DNA from: Yoonia tamlensis
GTDB lineage: Bacteria > Pseudomonadota > Alphaproteobacteria > Rhodobacterales > Rhodobacteraceae
Reading direction: 5' to 3'
Length of the DNA: 64,000 nucleotides
Assembly (NCBI RefSeq): GCF_900115105.1
Contig: NZ_FOYP01000001.1
Coordinates: forward strand, 71,472-135,471
Below the pieces are notes generated by a model. It saw nothing but the letters and a program-made list of their open reading frames with translations. It had not been told where the DNA came from and searched no databases. The translations under genes were made by a program, and so were the position numbers. Positions 25,776 to 34,804 of the stretch are shown piece after piece (within the stretch, counting starts at the first letter, position 1; the number at the start of each line of letters is the position of its first letter).

Positions 25776-26486
25776 TCACAGACCTTTCTTGCCGCGCAGG
25801 GCTTTGATCACGATGGGCAGGGCGGCAAGCGCCGACAACCCGATAATGGGGAAAAGGATGGCAGGTTCAAAGATGATGCCAAGGTTGGGGGTTTCGCCAC
25901 GCGCGAAAATCTCGCCCAGTCCGGCGCCAACCGAAGTATAAACAACCGATCCGGGGATAATGCCAAAGAACGTCGAAATAACAAAGCGGTGCAGCGGCAC
26001 GCCCAAGAATGACGGGATCAGATTGGCGAGGAAAAACGGCACGATTGGCAAAAGCCGCATCAAAAACAGCATTGACCACTGGTTTTCGTTGATGCCTTCT
26101 TTGATCTTTTTGACCGGTCCGTCCGCACGATCAAGCCGTTGGCTGAGCGCATCACCAAGCCCCCAGCGCGCCGCAAGAAAAATCGCCGTCGCCCCAATTG
26201 TGGCGGCGGTCATGTTAAAGAGCGCGCCGGGGAATGTGCCAAACAAAAAACCCCCCGTCAGCGTGGCAATCGTGGCACCGGGCAGCGAAAAGGCGACGAT
26301 GGCGATATAGGCGGCAATGAATACCAAAACAGTTGCAATATAGTTGCTATCGCGAAATGCGATCAGCGCCTCGCGGTTCTGGGCCAGCGCATCAAACGTC
26401 AGCTTGTCGCGCAATAGATAGGTGCCAACCGCCGCCACGATAAGAATCGCAATAAGCGGCAGTTTGCGGGTGATAGGGTGTGACAT
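25776..26486 (-). CDS. TVP38/TMEM64 (DedA-like) membrane protein
   Basis: A polytopic protein of 236 aa with the SNARE-associated domain. FALPGATIATLTGGFLFGTFPG and FLRLLPIVPFFLANL-type segments give the re-entrant loops of the DedA superfamily (thought to move lipids or ions). The ATG at 26486 gives a natural first helix (KLPLIAILIVAAVGTYL); the 20 codons before it do not look coding. It is the first gene of an operon with the flavoprotein and histidine kinase. Confidence 0.85.
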   Translation of the reverse strand: MSHPITRKLPLIAILIVAAVGTYLLRDKLTFDALAQNREALIAFRDSNYIATVLVFIAAYIAIVAFSLPGATIATLTGGFLFGTFPGALFNMTAATIGATAIFLAARWGLGDALSQRLDRADGPVKKIKEGINENQWSMLFLMRLLPIVPFFLANLIPSFLGVPLHRFVISTFFGIIPGSVVYTSVGAGLGEIFARGETPNLGIIFEPAILFPIIGLSALAALPIVIKALRGKKGL

Positions 26487-26673
26487 GACCGTTCCTGAAT
26501 ATTCTGGTGTTGTGCCATAGATGGACCTAACAGCGCTGTTGCGCACCCCGCCTCACGGCGCATTGATGGAAAACGACCGGTTATTTCAGTTTTAGCCCCT
26601 ATTGGCCGCCGCGTTGAAACATTTGGACCTGTGACTTTCTTGGAATTGTTGCAGTTTCCTATGCTTGGGCGCG

Positions 26674-26702
26674 TTGACATGGGGGGGCGTCCTCTCTAAA
26701 GG
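26674..26702 (+). promoter_or_regulatory. Possible rpmH promoter
   Basis: TTGACA at 26674-26679 is a perfect -35 box. A weak -10 region (TCTAAAGG) lies about 15-17 bases on, and the rpmH start is about 70 bases further. The -10 element is not a good match. Confidence 0.4.
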
Positions 26703-26769
26703 ACAGGTCTGAAATGTTGATCGGCTTCGAATCCCATATGGGGTTTGGCCTCGAACCGGAGAGAACGCG

Positions 26770-26904
26770 ATGAAGCGCACGTTCCAACCATCAAACCGGG
26801 TTCGCAAGAACCGCCACGGATTCCGCGCACGGATGGCTACAAAAGCCGGCCGTAAGATCCTGAACAATCGCCGTGCCAAAGGCCGTGCGAAGCTGAGCGC
26901 GTAA
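26770..26904 (+). CDS. rpmH: 50S ribosomal protein L34
   Basis: A 44-residue basic protein with the full L34 pattern: [19 protein letters not shown] at the start, [11 protein letters not shown] and [11 protein letters not shown]. It is a component of the large ribosomal subunit. It is followed 14 bases later by rnpA, the conserved bacterial order. Confidence 0.98.
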   Translation: MKRTFQPSNRVRKNRHGFRARMATKAGRKILNNRRAKGRAKLSA

Positions 26905-26918
26905 GCGTTAAGCCTGTT

Positions 26919-27311
26919 TTGAGCGATTTGAAACCGCCGGTTGCGCCCGAAGGTGGCACTCCGGCGGTTTCCGTTTGCCTGCATACAATGATCAAGCGCG
27001 CGGATTTTGTGCGCGCGTCAAACGCCCGCAGGCAAGGAACCCCCGGTATTCATGTTCAGGCGCGCAAGCGTGCCGATAACGAAGCGTCGGGGATTCGCGT
27101 CGGGTTCACCTGTTCCAAAAAAGTCGGCAATGCCGTGGCCCGCAACCGCGCCAAGCGCCGTTTGCGCGAAGTCGCCCGTGCTGTGCTGCCCGAAATGGGC
27201 CGCGATGGCTGGGATTACGTGCTAGTTGGCCGCAAAGACGTGACGGCGACCCTGCCCTTTGATACGCTAATTGCGGATTTTCGCCGCGCGTTGAAAAAGG
27301 TGCATACATGA
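26919..27311 (+). CDS. rnpA: Ribonuclease P protein component
   Basis: The protein subunit of RNase P, 130 aa, which helps the RNA subunit trim tRNA 5' leaders. The family signature is [21 protein letters not shown], and an Arg-rich helix follows. A TTG start at 26919 gives a long N-terminus; the internal ATG at 26988 (IKRADFVRA) matches the usual start of the fold and may be the real one. It overlaps yidD by four bases. Confidence 0.93.
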   Translation: MSDLKPPVAPEGGTPAVSVCLHTMIKRADFVRASNARRQGTPGIHVQARKRADNEASGIRVGFTCSKKVGNAVARNRAKRRLREVARAVLPEMGRDGWDYVLVGRKDVTATLPFDTLIADFRRALKKVHT

Positions 27312-27529
27312 CACCCCTTGCCTATCTCGTTTCATTGCCCGTGCGGGCCTACCGTTTGGTTTTGTCCCCGTGGATCGGCAATAGCTGCTGCTATCACCCG
27401 ACCTGTTCGGCCTATTCGCTTGAGGCGTTGGAAAAACACGGCGCAATCAAGGGTAGCTGGCTGACGATCTGGCGGATTTTGCGCTGCAACCCGTGGTCCA
27501 AGGGTGGCGTGGATAACGTGCCCGACTAA
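27308..27529 (+). CDS. yidD: Membrane protein insertion efficiency factor YidD
   Basis: A 73-residue inner-membrane-associated protein with the family pattern [22 protein letters not shown] and [10 protein letters not shown]. It assists YidC-mediated insertion. It overlaps rnpA. The usual neighbour yidC does not follow; a convergent HxlR gene overlaps its last four bases instead. Confidence 0.95.
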   Translation: MTPLAYLVSLPVRAYRLVLSPWIGNSCCYHPTCSAYSLEALEKHGAIKGSWLTIWRILRCNPWSKGGVDNVPD

Positions 27530-27897
27530 TCACGACCGGGGGCATGGCGCCCTGCGCGAAACCAATCGGGCGTGTGCCAGCGATCCGGCAAATGTTCTTC
27601 TGACCAATCGCCCATCGCGATCAGAACGGGCCGCAGCGCGGTCCCCTTGGCGGTGAGGTGATATTCATAACGCGGCGGCTTGTCCTGATATTGCACGCGT
27701 TCGGCCACACCCAGCGCTATCAGCTTTTTCATCCGGTCCGCCAGAATGCTGGGCGGGACATGTTCGTTTCCGGCTTCAAGATCGCTGAACCTGCGTTTGC
27801 CGACCAGCATGTCGCGGATGATGATCAGGGTCCAACGGTCCCCCCATAGGTCAAGGAAACTGGAAATCGGGCAGGGGCTGCGGTGTTCTGTGGTCAT
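27526..27897 (-). CDS. HxlR-family transcriptional regulator
   Basis: A winged-helix regulator of 123 aa. The motif [27 protein letters not shown] is the HxlR recognition region (residues about 14-40), and [15 protein letters not shown] the wing. The single N-terminal Cys (PCPISSF) could be redox-active as in HypR/YodB relatives. It is divergent from the MAPEG gene at 27998. The 100 bases between contain two TACTTTC/GAAAGTAA-type repeats (TTTCGATTTGAAAGTAA and TTGATTCGAAAGTAA) that are likely its operators. Confidence 0.85.
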   Translation of the reverse strand: MTTEHRSPCPISSFLDLWGDRWTLIIIRDMLVGKRRFSDLEAGNEHVPPSILADRMKKLIALGVAERVQYQDKPPRYEYHLTAKGTALRPVLIAMGDWSEEHLPDRWHTPDWFRAGRHAPGRD

Positions 27898-27925
27898 AGG
27901 GTGAATTTACCGGCCTGCTTTGGCA

Positions 27926-27984
27926 AAGTAAACTTTCGATTTGAAAGTAACATGTCTGCATAGTAACTATTGATTCGAAAGTAA
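27926..27984. promoter_or_regulatory. Probable HxlR operator repeats
   Basis: Two direct copies of GATT(T/C)GAAAGTAAC (near 27938 and 27970) lie in the divergent HxlR-MAPEG promoter region, with a nearby AAAGTAAACTTTC inverted repeat. They are spaced about 32 bases, three helical turns, which suits cooperative binding. Confidence 0.5.
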
Positions 27985-27997
27985 CTGGGGGACCACT

Positions 27998-28393
27998 ATG
28001 GAACTGATCGCAATATTGGGCATGGGGCTACTGACGTTTGTCGCGGCGGCGGGGCAACATTTGTATACGGTACATAGCAAAGGGGTTGGCTTTGTGATGA
28101 CAGACAGGGCGCAGCCGCTGGGTGCTGACGGGTTTGCGGGGCGATCCGCGCGGGCGCTGCGCAACACGGTCGAATCGGTCGCGATGTATGTGCCTGCTGC
28201 CGTTGTTCTAACGTTCGCGGCAGGGCAAACCGCTGTCACGGCAACCGCCGCATTGATATACCTATGCGCAAGGGGCGGGTTCTTGCTGGCCTATTGGGCA
28301 GGGATCAACAAACTGAGGTCGGTTTTCTGGGGCGTTGGCATGGCGATGATTATCGTCACGTATGTCGCCAGCATCCGCGCGCTGATCGCCTAA
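27998..28393 (+). CDS. MAPEG-family membrane protein
   Basis: A small protein of 131 aa with four predicted membrane helices and the MAPEG layout (eicosanoid/glutathione metabolism superfamily). RALRNTVESVAMYVPAA matches the conserved glutathione-site helix (ARaxxNxxE). ARGGFLLAYWAG is the third helix region. The bacterial function is unknown; detoxification is usually assumed. It is probably controlled by the divergent HxlR regulator. Confidence 0.8.
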   Translation: MELIAILGMGLLTFVAAAGQHLYTVHSKGVGFVMTDRAQPLGADGFAGRSARALRNTVESVAMYVPAAVVLTFAAGQTAVTATAALIYLCARGGFLLAYWAGINKLRSVFWGVGMAMIIVTYVASIRALIA

Positions 28394-28426
28394 CAAAAGA
28401 TTGGAAACGCCCGCATCATCTGGCAT

Positions 28427-29290
28427 ATGACGCGCATGTTAGATGAAGCCGACGATATACACCCGCTGTTCTACGGTGCGCCCAAAACCACCGAGTTCAA
28501 AAAGCTGCGCAAACGCATCGTGCAAAACGTGCGCGAGGCGGTTGACCAATACGGCATGATTGAACGCGATGCGCGGTGGCTCGTGTGTCTGTCAGGCGGC
28601 AAGGACAGCTATACGCTGCTTGCGATTCTGTATGAATTGAAATGGCGCGGGCTTTTGCCGGTTGAACTGATCGCATGCAATCTTGATCAGGGGCAACCGG
28701 GATTTCCGGCAACCGTGCTGCCTGCGTTTCTGGAAAAGATGGGCGTGCCGCACCGGATCGAATATCAGGACACCTATTCGATCGTGATGGATAAGGTGCC
28801 AGCGGGACGCACGTTCTGCGCGCTTTGTTCGCGGTTGCGGCGCGGGAACCTGTACCGGATTGCCCGCGAAGAAGGGTGTTCCGCCGTTGTGTTGGGCCAT
28901 CACCGCGACGATATTCTTGAAACGTTTTTCATGAACCTGTTCCACGGCGGGCGTCTTGCGACCATGCCACCTAAGCTGGTGAATGAAGAAGGTGACCTAT
29001 TTTTGTACCGCCCGCTGGCCCATGTGGCCGAAGAAGATTGCGAAAAATTCGCGGCGGCGATGCATTATCCAATTATTCCTTGTGATCTTTGTGGGTCACA
29101 AGACGGGCTGCAGCGCCAACAGGTCAAACAGATCCTTGATGGCTGGGAAAAAAACAGCCCCGGCCGGCGTCAGGTAATGTTCCGGTCGCTGATGAACGCG
29201 CGGCCTTCGCATCTGCTGGACCCGAAACTCTTTGATTTTGCGGGGCTTATGCGGAACGCGGCGGGTAAAAACGAAGACATGCCGCACTAA
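28427..29290 (+). CDS. ttcA: tRNA 2-thiocytidine(32) synthetase TtcA
   Basis: An ATP-dependent thiolase of 287 aa that makes 2-thiocytidine at tRNA position 32. It has the PP-loop motif SGGKDS (about 55-60) and the Cys pair CALC (about 130) that holds the Fe-S cluster with Cys in the CDLC region near 222. [18 protein letters not shown] is a family signature. A large deviation from the family length is not seen. It is probably independently transcribed. Confidence 0.93.
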   Translation: MTRMLDEADDIHPLFYGAPKTTEFKKLRKRIVQNVREAVDQYGMIERDARWLVCLSGGKDSYTLLAILYELKWRGLLPVELIACNLDQGQPGFPATVLPAFLEKMGVPHRIEYQDTYSIVMDKVPAGRTFCALCSRLRRGNLYRIAREEGCSAVVLGHHRDDILETFFMNLFHGGRLATMPPKLVNEEGDLFLYRPLAHVAEEDCEKFAAAMHYPIIPCDLCGSQDGLQRQQVKQILDGWEKNSPGRRQVMFRSLMNARPSHLLDPKLFDFAGLMRNAAGKNEDMPH

Positions 29291-29625
29291 TCATGCGATC
29301 TGCGGCCTGCAATATTTAGCGCCATTACTGCCGTGAAACGACTAATGTTTGCCCAATTTCCATCATCGCACAAATACTTGCATCCGCAGCATTGCACAGA
29401 ATGCACCGCGCTTACACGTTTCTTGCGGAACGGCAAGTAAGCCAACAGTTGTGTCGGCGGAAATCCGCAGCTATCAATTAGTTAATATTGGCAAAGTGAG
29501 CCTAACGAGTGTCAGAGCCTACGAAGTTGTAGGGTGGTTAAATAACGGTTTTTGCCGACCACATTGAAAGAAATTTGCAGCGTGTCTTGGGTCATGCCTG
29601 CCGTCGCGTCGCACTGGAGTTGATT
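29291..29625. other. Gene-free promoter region
   Basis: No gene is supported. It is AT-richer than its neighbours and holds several TTAA words (ATTAGTTAATATT, GGTTAAATAACGG), which could be promoter or CtrA-type elements for the gene at 29626. No terminator for ttcA is obvious. Confidence 0.4.
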
Positions 29626-31218
29626 ATGATGACACTAAAAAGTATTTCTGCAACGCTGCTTTGCATGGCCGCACCTGCCGCGCTTTTTGCCGAACCTGTT
29701 GAATTGCGGTCGATCGACGGGTTCATCAGTGTCGACGGCGAGATCGTCGGTTACAACGGCACTATGGTGTCTGTGGAAACCTCGGTCGGGCGGGTCAGCG
29801 TGCCCGCATCAGAGGTCGTCTGCTATGGCACCGGTTGCGATGAGGCGATTGCAAGCAATGACTTTGGGCTAACGCGTGCGGCGTTTCGCGATGTTGTGAC
29901 CCAGTCAGAGGTCGCGGTTGTCGGCGGATCTGATGATGTGATCGTCAGCTTTCTGACGCCGATGTTTGACAAAGTGTACCGGATCGTTGTCGGCGCCTAT
30001 GTCACAACCGGCCAACCCGAGGCCAATCTAACGATCGGCGCGGCGGGCGAGATCACGCTAGATTCATCCGCGACGGGCGCGGTTGCGCGTTTGCGCATTG
30101 CCGATTTTGGAGAGCCATCCAACGCCGAAGTGACTGTCGCATCATTGCAAGGCGAAGCACCTCAAGCATTTGCCACAGCGGCAGATTGGGCGCGGGCACC
30201 TGCCTTGCCTGATCAGTATCTTGCGACGCGGGCATTTGCGGTGATCGCTGCACCAAATGTCGGCATCGAGACGATTTCAATGGCCGATCTGGCTGCGATC
30301 TATGCCGGAGATATCAAGAACTGGTCGGAACTTGGCGGACCGGATCTGGCGGTTCTGCCGCTGCAATTGCCAACAACATCCACAGTGCGTACCGAATTTA
30401 TCAAACTGGTCATGGATCCAGCGGGCAAGGCAATCGCGGGCAATGTGCTAACAATGTCCGATGGCATCAGCATTGCTTCTTCCGTGAACCAGTTTTCAGG
30501 CAGCTTAAGTGTTGTCGAGCTCGCCGATGCCGCTGAAAACAACATTCTATCCGTTTCAGGGTCATGCGGTGCGCCGGTGCAACTGAACACATTCAACGTG
30601 ATTTCAGGGGATTATCCGCTGGTTCGCCCGTTGATGATCCGTTTTGACGAAACCCCGCAAACGGATCTGACCTTTGAAGTGTTCGACTTTGCCGCGGGCG
30701 ATATCGCGCAGCGGCTTATTTCTGCAGAAGGCTTTGATAGTCTGGCAGCCGTCGGGCAATCAGAGGACGCAAAAAACCGCCGGCTCAATCAACTGCTAGG
30801 GGCCACGTTTGAAAATGATGAACGGCTTGCTGCGGCACAGATGTTCCAGCGTCTGTTCGAAGCACAGCGCCTTTCGCCGACGATGTTTGGCGGCGCAACC
30901 AGCGGCCCGGAGGCCGGTTGGAACCGCGCAATGTTCAAGGTGCTTGCTGATGTATTGGCTACATCCGACATGGCAGGCCGCGAGGTCATATTTGCGGGCT
31001 TTGGTGCGCATGAAGACGGCGCGCTGGCCGCTTTGTCAGGGTCTGCAGCCGCTGCCGCTGATATGAAAGAAGCATTCCTGCAGTTTGCGCCGAATGTTGT
31101 TGCGACCAACGGTCTGGTTGTTTCGTCGCACGGGTTTGGCGGGATTTCTCCTGCGACCTGCTACGAAGGGCAAGTTGCAGCAAGCGGTCATAACCGTGTT
31201 GAAGTCTGGGTGAAATAA
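29626..31218 (+). CDS. PstS-like binding domain fused to degenerate OmpA domain
   Basis: Paralogue of 19251-21005, 530 aa. The ATG at 29626 is preferred because a GGAG site precedes it and it opens the signal peptide (LLCMAAPAALFA). The mature part has one N-terminal unit (LRSIDGFISVDGEIVG...VCYGTGC). The PstS-like binding domain has IYAGDIKNWSELGGP, and the C-terminal OmpA-like domain (VIFAGFGAHEDG, HNRVEVWV) has drifted from the consensus. I infer a wall-linked periplasmic binding or sensing protein. A strong terminator follows. Confidence 0.75.
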   Translation: MMTLKSISATLLCMAAPAALFAEPVELRSIDGFISVDGEIVGYNGTMVSVETSVGRVSVPASEVVCYGTGCDEAIASNDFGLTRAAFRDVVTQSEVAVVGGSDDVIVSFLTPMFDKVYRIVVGAYVTTGQPEANLTIGAAGEITLDSSATGAVARLRIADFGEPSNAEVTVASLQGEAPQAFATAADWARAPALPDQYLATRAFAVIAAPNVGIETISMADLAAIYAGDIKNWSELGGPDLAVLPLQLPTTSTVRTEFIKLVMDPAGKAIAGNVLTMSDGISIASSVNQFSGSLSVVELADAAENNILSVSGSCGAPVQLNTFNVISGDYPLVRPLMIRFDETPQTDLTFEVFDFAAGDIAQRLISAEGFDSLAAVGQSEDAKNRRLNQLLGATFENDERLAAAQMFQRLFEAQRLSPTMFGGATSGPEAGWNRAMFKVLADVLATSDMAGREVIFAGFGAHEDGALAALSGSAAAAADMKEAFLQFAPNVVATNGLVVSSHGFGGISPATCYEGQVAASGHNRVEVWVK

Positions 31219-31240
31219 CCGGAACCCACCCAAGAATAAA

Positions 31241-31271
31241 AATGCCGCAAGTTTCTTGCGGCATTTTTTTT
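31241..31271 (+). terminator. Rho-independent terminator
   Basis: The perfect stem AATGCCGCAA / TTGCGGCATT has a 5-base loop and is followed by eight T. It lies 22 bases after the stop of the PstS/OmpA hybrid gene. Confidence 0.93.
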
Positions 31272-31400
31272 GCGCAAATCCTGACGTTCACGGGCCGCTA
31301 TCGCAAAACGATGGGTGTGATATCGCCTAGCAAAGCGATAAATGCTGTTTTGTCGGGATCTAAGGCTGGATGTTTTCAGCTGAACACATAGGTAAAGAGC

Positions 31401-32006
31401 ATGAAAAAACATATCCTATCCACCGTCGCCGCGCTGGGGCTTGCCATTTGCGCAGGGGCCGTATCCGCACAAGAGCTAAGCCTCGGGCAGATTTCGCAAT
31501 ACCTGAACAGCTTGCAGACCGCGCAGGGCGGGTTCACGCAGTTTAACCAAGATGGCACATTGTCCACCGGAACAATCTATATCAAACGTCCGGGCCGGAT
31601 CAGGTTTGACTATGCCGCACCCGACAATACGTTGGTGATTGGCGGCGGCGGGTCACTGGCGATATTTGATCCCCGTTCAAACGCAGGGCCGGAACGCTAT
31701 CCGCTGAACCAAACGCCGCTTGGGCTTATTTTGCGGGACAATGTGAACCTTGAACAGGCAGATATGGTGACAGGTGTTGCATCGGACGGCACAACCACCA
31801 CCGTCACGGCCCAAGACCCGGATCATCCCGAATATGGCAATATCCAGCTGGTGTTTACAGCAGACCCGATCGAGCTGCGCCAATGGATTGTCACCGATGA
31901 TGTCGGCGGGCAAACCACGGTGATCATGAATGATATGGTTACCGGTGGCCGTGTGCGCGATATCTTGTTCAATATCCAGGCCGAGACACGCAACCGCAGC
32001 AACTAG
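31401..32006 (+). CDS. lolA: LolA-like outer-membrane lipoprotein carrier
   Basis: A periplasmic chaperone of 201 aa that carries lipoproteins from the LolCDE transporter to the outer membrane. It has a signal peptide (ILSTVAALGLAICAGAVSA), then the half-barrel pattern with GGFTQFNQDGTLSTGTIYIKR-type strands and PGRIRFDY. In many relatives it follows ftsK; here it follows a PstS/OmpA hybrid. A hairpin at 32017-32044 ends it. Confidence 0.88.
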   Translation: MKKHILSTVAALGLAICAGAVSAQELSLGQISQYLNSLQTAQGGFTQFNQDGTLSTGTIYIKRPGRIRFDYAAPDNTLVIGGGGSLAIFDPRSNAGPERYPLNQTPLGLILRDNVNLEQADMVTGVASDGTTTTVTAQDPDHPEYGNIQLVFTADPIELRQWIVTDDVGGQTTVIMNDMVTGGRVRDILFNIQAETRNRSN

Positions 32007-32016
32007 GCCCAATCGA

Positions 32017-32044
32017 AAATGGCGGCCCGTTTGGACCGCCATTT
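32017..32044. terminator. Terminator between convergent genes
   Basis: The stem AAATGGCGG / CCGCCATTT extends through CC/GG to a GTTT loop. It is placed exactly between convergent lolA and the lysozyme-like gene, and the A and T ends suit both directions. Confidence 0.75.
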
Positions 32045-32048
32045 AATC

Positions 32049-32636
32049 CTAACGCTTGCGGCACGCCCGCAACTGTTGGTCATACATCACGGCGCGGGCT
32101 TCGACCTCGCCTGCGATGCGGATCAGCCAGCTTTTGGCGCGCCATGTCCCGCGCAGATATCCTGAACGCCCGTCATGATAGGCAAGATACTGGTTGCGGG
32201 TATCGTCAATCGCCACGCCGGTTTCTTCGACGGTTTGCTCCATATACCAGCCCATGAAATCGGTCGCGGCGTTAATATCCTGACGACGTGCGCGCGATCC
32301 GCCGACTGTGTTCTGGTATTCACGCCACGTTGCATCAAGCGCCTGACTATACCCAACCGCCGATGATTGCCGCCCGACAGGGATCACACCCAGCGCATAT
32401 TGATGCGGCGGGCGGTTATCGCTGATAAATTTGCTTTCCTGATAGATGATCGCCATCAGCGACGGCACGGGCACGCCGTACTTGCGTTCAACGGCGCGGA
32501 ACGCGCGAAGATATTCGGGGCGCTCGGACACGATGCTACATGCGTCATCAAGGTTGCGCGGGGCCGAGTTATGGCTCGATCCTCCACAGCTGCCCAAAAT
32601 CAGCATCAGTGCCATTGCGCGAAAGAAACTGCTCAT
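32049..32636 (-). CDS. Lysozyme-like transglycosylase lipoprotein
   Basis: A 195-residue exported protein. The ATG at 32636 gives a short signal with lipobox LGSCGG, so it should be anchored as a lipoprotein. The SLT-like fold is seen in VPVPSLMAIIYQESKF (catalytic Glu), YALGVIPVGRQSSAVGYSQAL and NQYLAYHDGRSGY. It should cleave peptidoglycan glycan strands. It has the same layout as the transglycosylase SLT-domain lipoproteins common in Rhodobacteraceae. Confidence 0.85.
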   Translation of the reverse strand: MSSFFRAMALMLILGSCGGSSHNSAPRNLDDACSIVSERPEYLRAFRAVERKYGVPVPSLMAIIYQESKFISDNRPPHQYALGVIPVGRQSSAVGYSQALDATWREYQNTVGGSRARRQDINAATDFMGWYMEQTVEETGVAIDDTRNQYLAYHDGRSGYLRGTWRAKSWLIRIAGEVEARAVMYDQQLRACRKR

Positions 32637-32711
32637 CTGCCTCTCGCTTATTTTGTTTTTTTTGTACGATAGCCTGTTCCGGCCGATCTGCAAATGCCTA
32701 AGCGGGAAAAA

Positions 32712-33587
32712 TCAGATCACAAAGGCAAGGATCAGCGGCAAATAGATCACGGATAGCAGCGTCGACGCCACAACAAGCCCCGCAACGGGCTGCGCATCGG
32801 CCCCGTATTTTTCGGCCAAAAGGTAGGATGTGACGGCAACGGGTGTCGCGATTTGCACAATCAGCACGGCGGCGGCAATCGGGTCCAGCCCGAACCATGC
32901 GGCTGCCCCCCATGCGGCCCCGACACAGATCACCACCTTGATGGCCGATAGCCAGACGGCTTGGGTCATCGCCTTGGTTTCCAGCCGCGCGACCGCAACG
33001 CCAAGCGTGACCAGCATCAAAGGAATTGCCATCTGCCCAATCAGTTCAAGCGTGTTTGTAATGACCTGCGGCGTGTGCCAGCCCTGCCACAAGAACAGCG
33101 CGCCCAGCAATGTCGCCCCGACCAGCGGCTCTTGGATGACGCGTTTCAATGATCCACCACCCGACACGATCCAGACCCCGATGGTAAACGACAAAATCGC
33201 CATGACTGCAAAAACCACAACCGCATAGCCAAAGCCCACTTCGCCAAACGCAAATAGCGCCAAAGGCAGGCCAAGGTTGCCGGTATTGCCAAATGCCAGC
33301 GGCGCCAGAAATGTGCGGGTGTCCAGCTTTGCGATCTTAACCAGCACAAAACATGCCGCCATTACAACAAGATAAGCGACCAAAGACGCCAGCGATAGCG
33401 CGGCCAGCGCTTCGGGGTCGATGTCGGTTTTCATCAACGCCACAAAAATCAGGCAGGGCACCGAAAGCGTCATGGTCAACCGTGTGACAAATTGCACGCG
33501 GTATTCAAACCCGAGCTTGACCCAGACAAACCCGATGGCTGCCAGAAAAAAGACAGGTGCTGTAATATTCAACACTGTAAAGATCAT
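32712..33587 (-). CDS. AEC-family transporter
   Basis: An auxin-efflux-carrier-type membrane protein of 291 aa with ten predicted helices in two halves. The ATG at 33587 starts the first helix (IFTVLNITAPVFFLAAIGF); the longer frame lies over the hspQ promoter. NTGNLGLPLALFAFGE is the family signature with the broken helix. Substrates of bacterial members are organic acids such as malate, but this one cannot be assigned. Confidence 0.85.
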   Translation of the reverse strand: MIFTVLNITAPVFFLAAIGFVWVKLGFEYRVQFVTRLTMTLSVPCLIFVALMKTDIDPEALAALSLASLVAYLVVMAACFVLVKIAKLDTRTFLAPLAFGNTGNLGLPLALFAFGEVGFGYAVVVFAVMAILSFTIGVWIVSGGGSLKRVIQEPLVGATLLGALFLWQGWHTPQVITNTLELIGQMAIPLMLVTLGVAVARLETKAMTQAVWLSAIKVVICVGAAWGAAAWFGLDPIAAAVLIVQIATPVAVTSYLLAEKYGADAQPVAGLVVASTLLSVIYLPLILAFVI

Positions 33588-33660
33588 GTTCACAGACTGT
33601 TTCCCTAACTGGCGTCCTGCGCCGTGGACTTTTGATACCCTTGGGCCATATAATGGGGCC

Positions 33661-33987
33661 ATGTTCAAGACGCGCGCGAAATATCATCTCGGCCAAGTGG
33701 TCCGCCACCGCAAACACCCGTTTCGCGGCGTGGTCTTTGACGTGGACGCGATGTTTTCCAACACGGACGCATGGTATAACGCCATCCCCGAAGACAGCCG
33801 TCCCAAAAAAGACCAGCCGTTTTACCACCTTTTGGCGGAAAACGATCAAAGCTACTACGTGGCCTATGTTTCGGAACAAAACCTTGTCGCCGATTATTCC
33901 GGTGAACCTGTCGATCATCCCGATGTCGATGATTTCTTTGGGCCGTTTTCAGACGGGCATTATCCGCTGCAAGGTCAGTTGAACTAG
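33661..33987 (+). CDS. hspQ: Heat shock protein HspQ
   Basis: A 108-residue YccV-like protein that modulates Lon protease specificity and binds hemimethylated DNA in enterics. It has KYHLGQVVRHRKHPFRGVVFDVD at the start, PFYHLLAEN and DYSGEPVDHPDV. The start at 33661 gives the standard length. It is divergent from the AEC transporter with 73 bases between. Confidence 0.93.
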   Translation: MFKTRAKYHLGQVVRHRKHPFRGVVFDVDAMFSNTDAWYNAIPEDSRPKKDQPFYHLLAENDQSYYVAYVSEQNLVADYSGEPVDHPDVDDFFGPFSDGHYPLQGQLN

Positions 33988-34033
33988 CGGCCAGCCGTGT
34001 TACATCTTCCGTTCACTTGATAGGAAGATTGCC

Positions 34034-34804
34034 ATGCTCGTCGTCATTTCCCCCGCCAAAGCGCTTGATATGGATCCGGTTTCGGTGGCCCCAACGCAGC
34101 CCGCGTTTCAGGCCGATGCTGTGCGGCTGGCGAAAACGGCGCGCAATCTGACGCTGGGCCAGTTGAAAAAACTGATGAACCTGTCTGATGATCTGGCGCG
34201 GCTGAACCGTGACAGGTTCAAGGTATTCGCCGCCGAACCCGCCACTGATGCCGTCAAACCTGCGGCGCTTGCGTTTAATGGTGATACCTATCAGGGCCTC
34301 GAGGCCAAGACCCTAACTGACGACGATATGCGCTGGGCGCAGGATCATCTGCGCATTCTGTCGGGGCTTTATGGGCTTTTGCGCCCGTTGGATGCAATGC
34401 AGCCCTACCGTTTGGAAATGGGCAGCCGTTTAAAAACGCGGCGCGGGACATCGCTTTATGACTATTGGGGCGCGACGATTGCCAAGGCGCTGAACGCCCA
34501 AGCGGGTGCGGTAAATGCGCAATTCTTGATCAATTGTGCAAGTCAGGAATATTTTGGCGCGGTTGATCAAAAGGCGTTGAAACTGCGCGTGATCACCCCG
34601 CAGTTCATGGAAATCAAAGACGACAAACCCCGCATTGTCAGTTTTTTCGCCAAACGCGCGCGTGGGGCGATGGCGCGGTTTATCATTGAAAACCGCCTGA
34701 CCGACGCGGACGACATCAAAGGCTTTACCACTGGCGGTTACGCCTTTGATCCTGATTTATCCGCGGGTGACACATGGGTGTTCACCCGCGATTATCCGTC
34801 CTAG
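34034..34804 (+). CDS. yaaA: Peroxide stress protein YaaA
   Basis: A 256-residue DUF328 protein that lowers free iron and protects DNA from peroxide. Family marks are LVVISPAKALD at the start, AFNGDTYQGLEA, LRILSGLYGLLRPLD and INCASQEYF. A good ribosome site (TAGGAAGA) lies upstream. It ends tail to tail with the thiolase gene, overlapping by four bases. Confidence 0.93.
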   Translation: MLVVISPAKALDMDPVSVAPTQPAFQADAVRLAKTARNLTLGQLKKLMNLSDDLARLNRDRFKVFAAEPATDAVKPAALAFNGDTYQGLEAKTLTDDDMRWAQDHLRILSGLYGLLRPLDAMQPYRLEMGSRLKTRRGTSLYDYWGATIAKALNAQAGAVNAQFLINCASQEYFGAVDQKALKLRVITPQFMEIKDDKPRIVSFFAKRARGAMARFIIENRLTDADDIKGFTTGGYAFDPDLSAGDTWVFTRDYPS

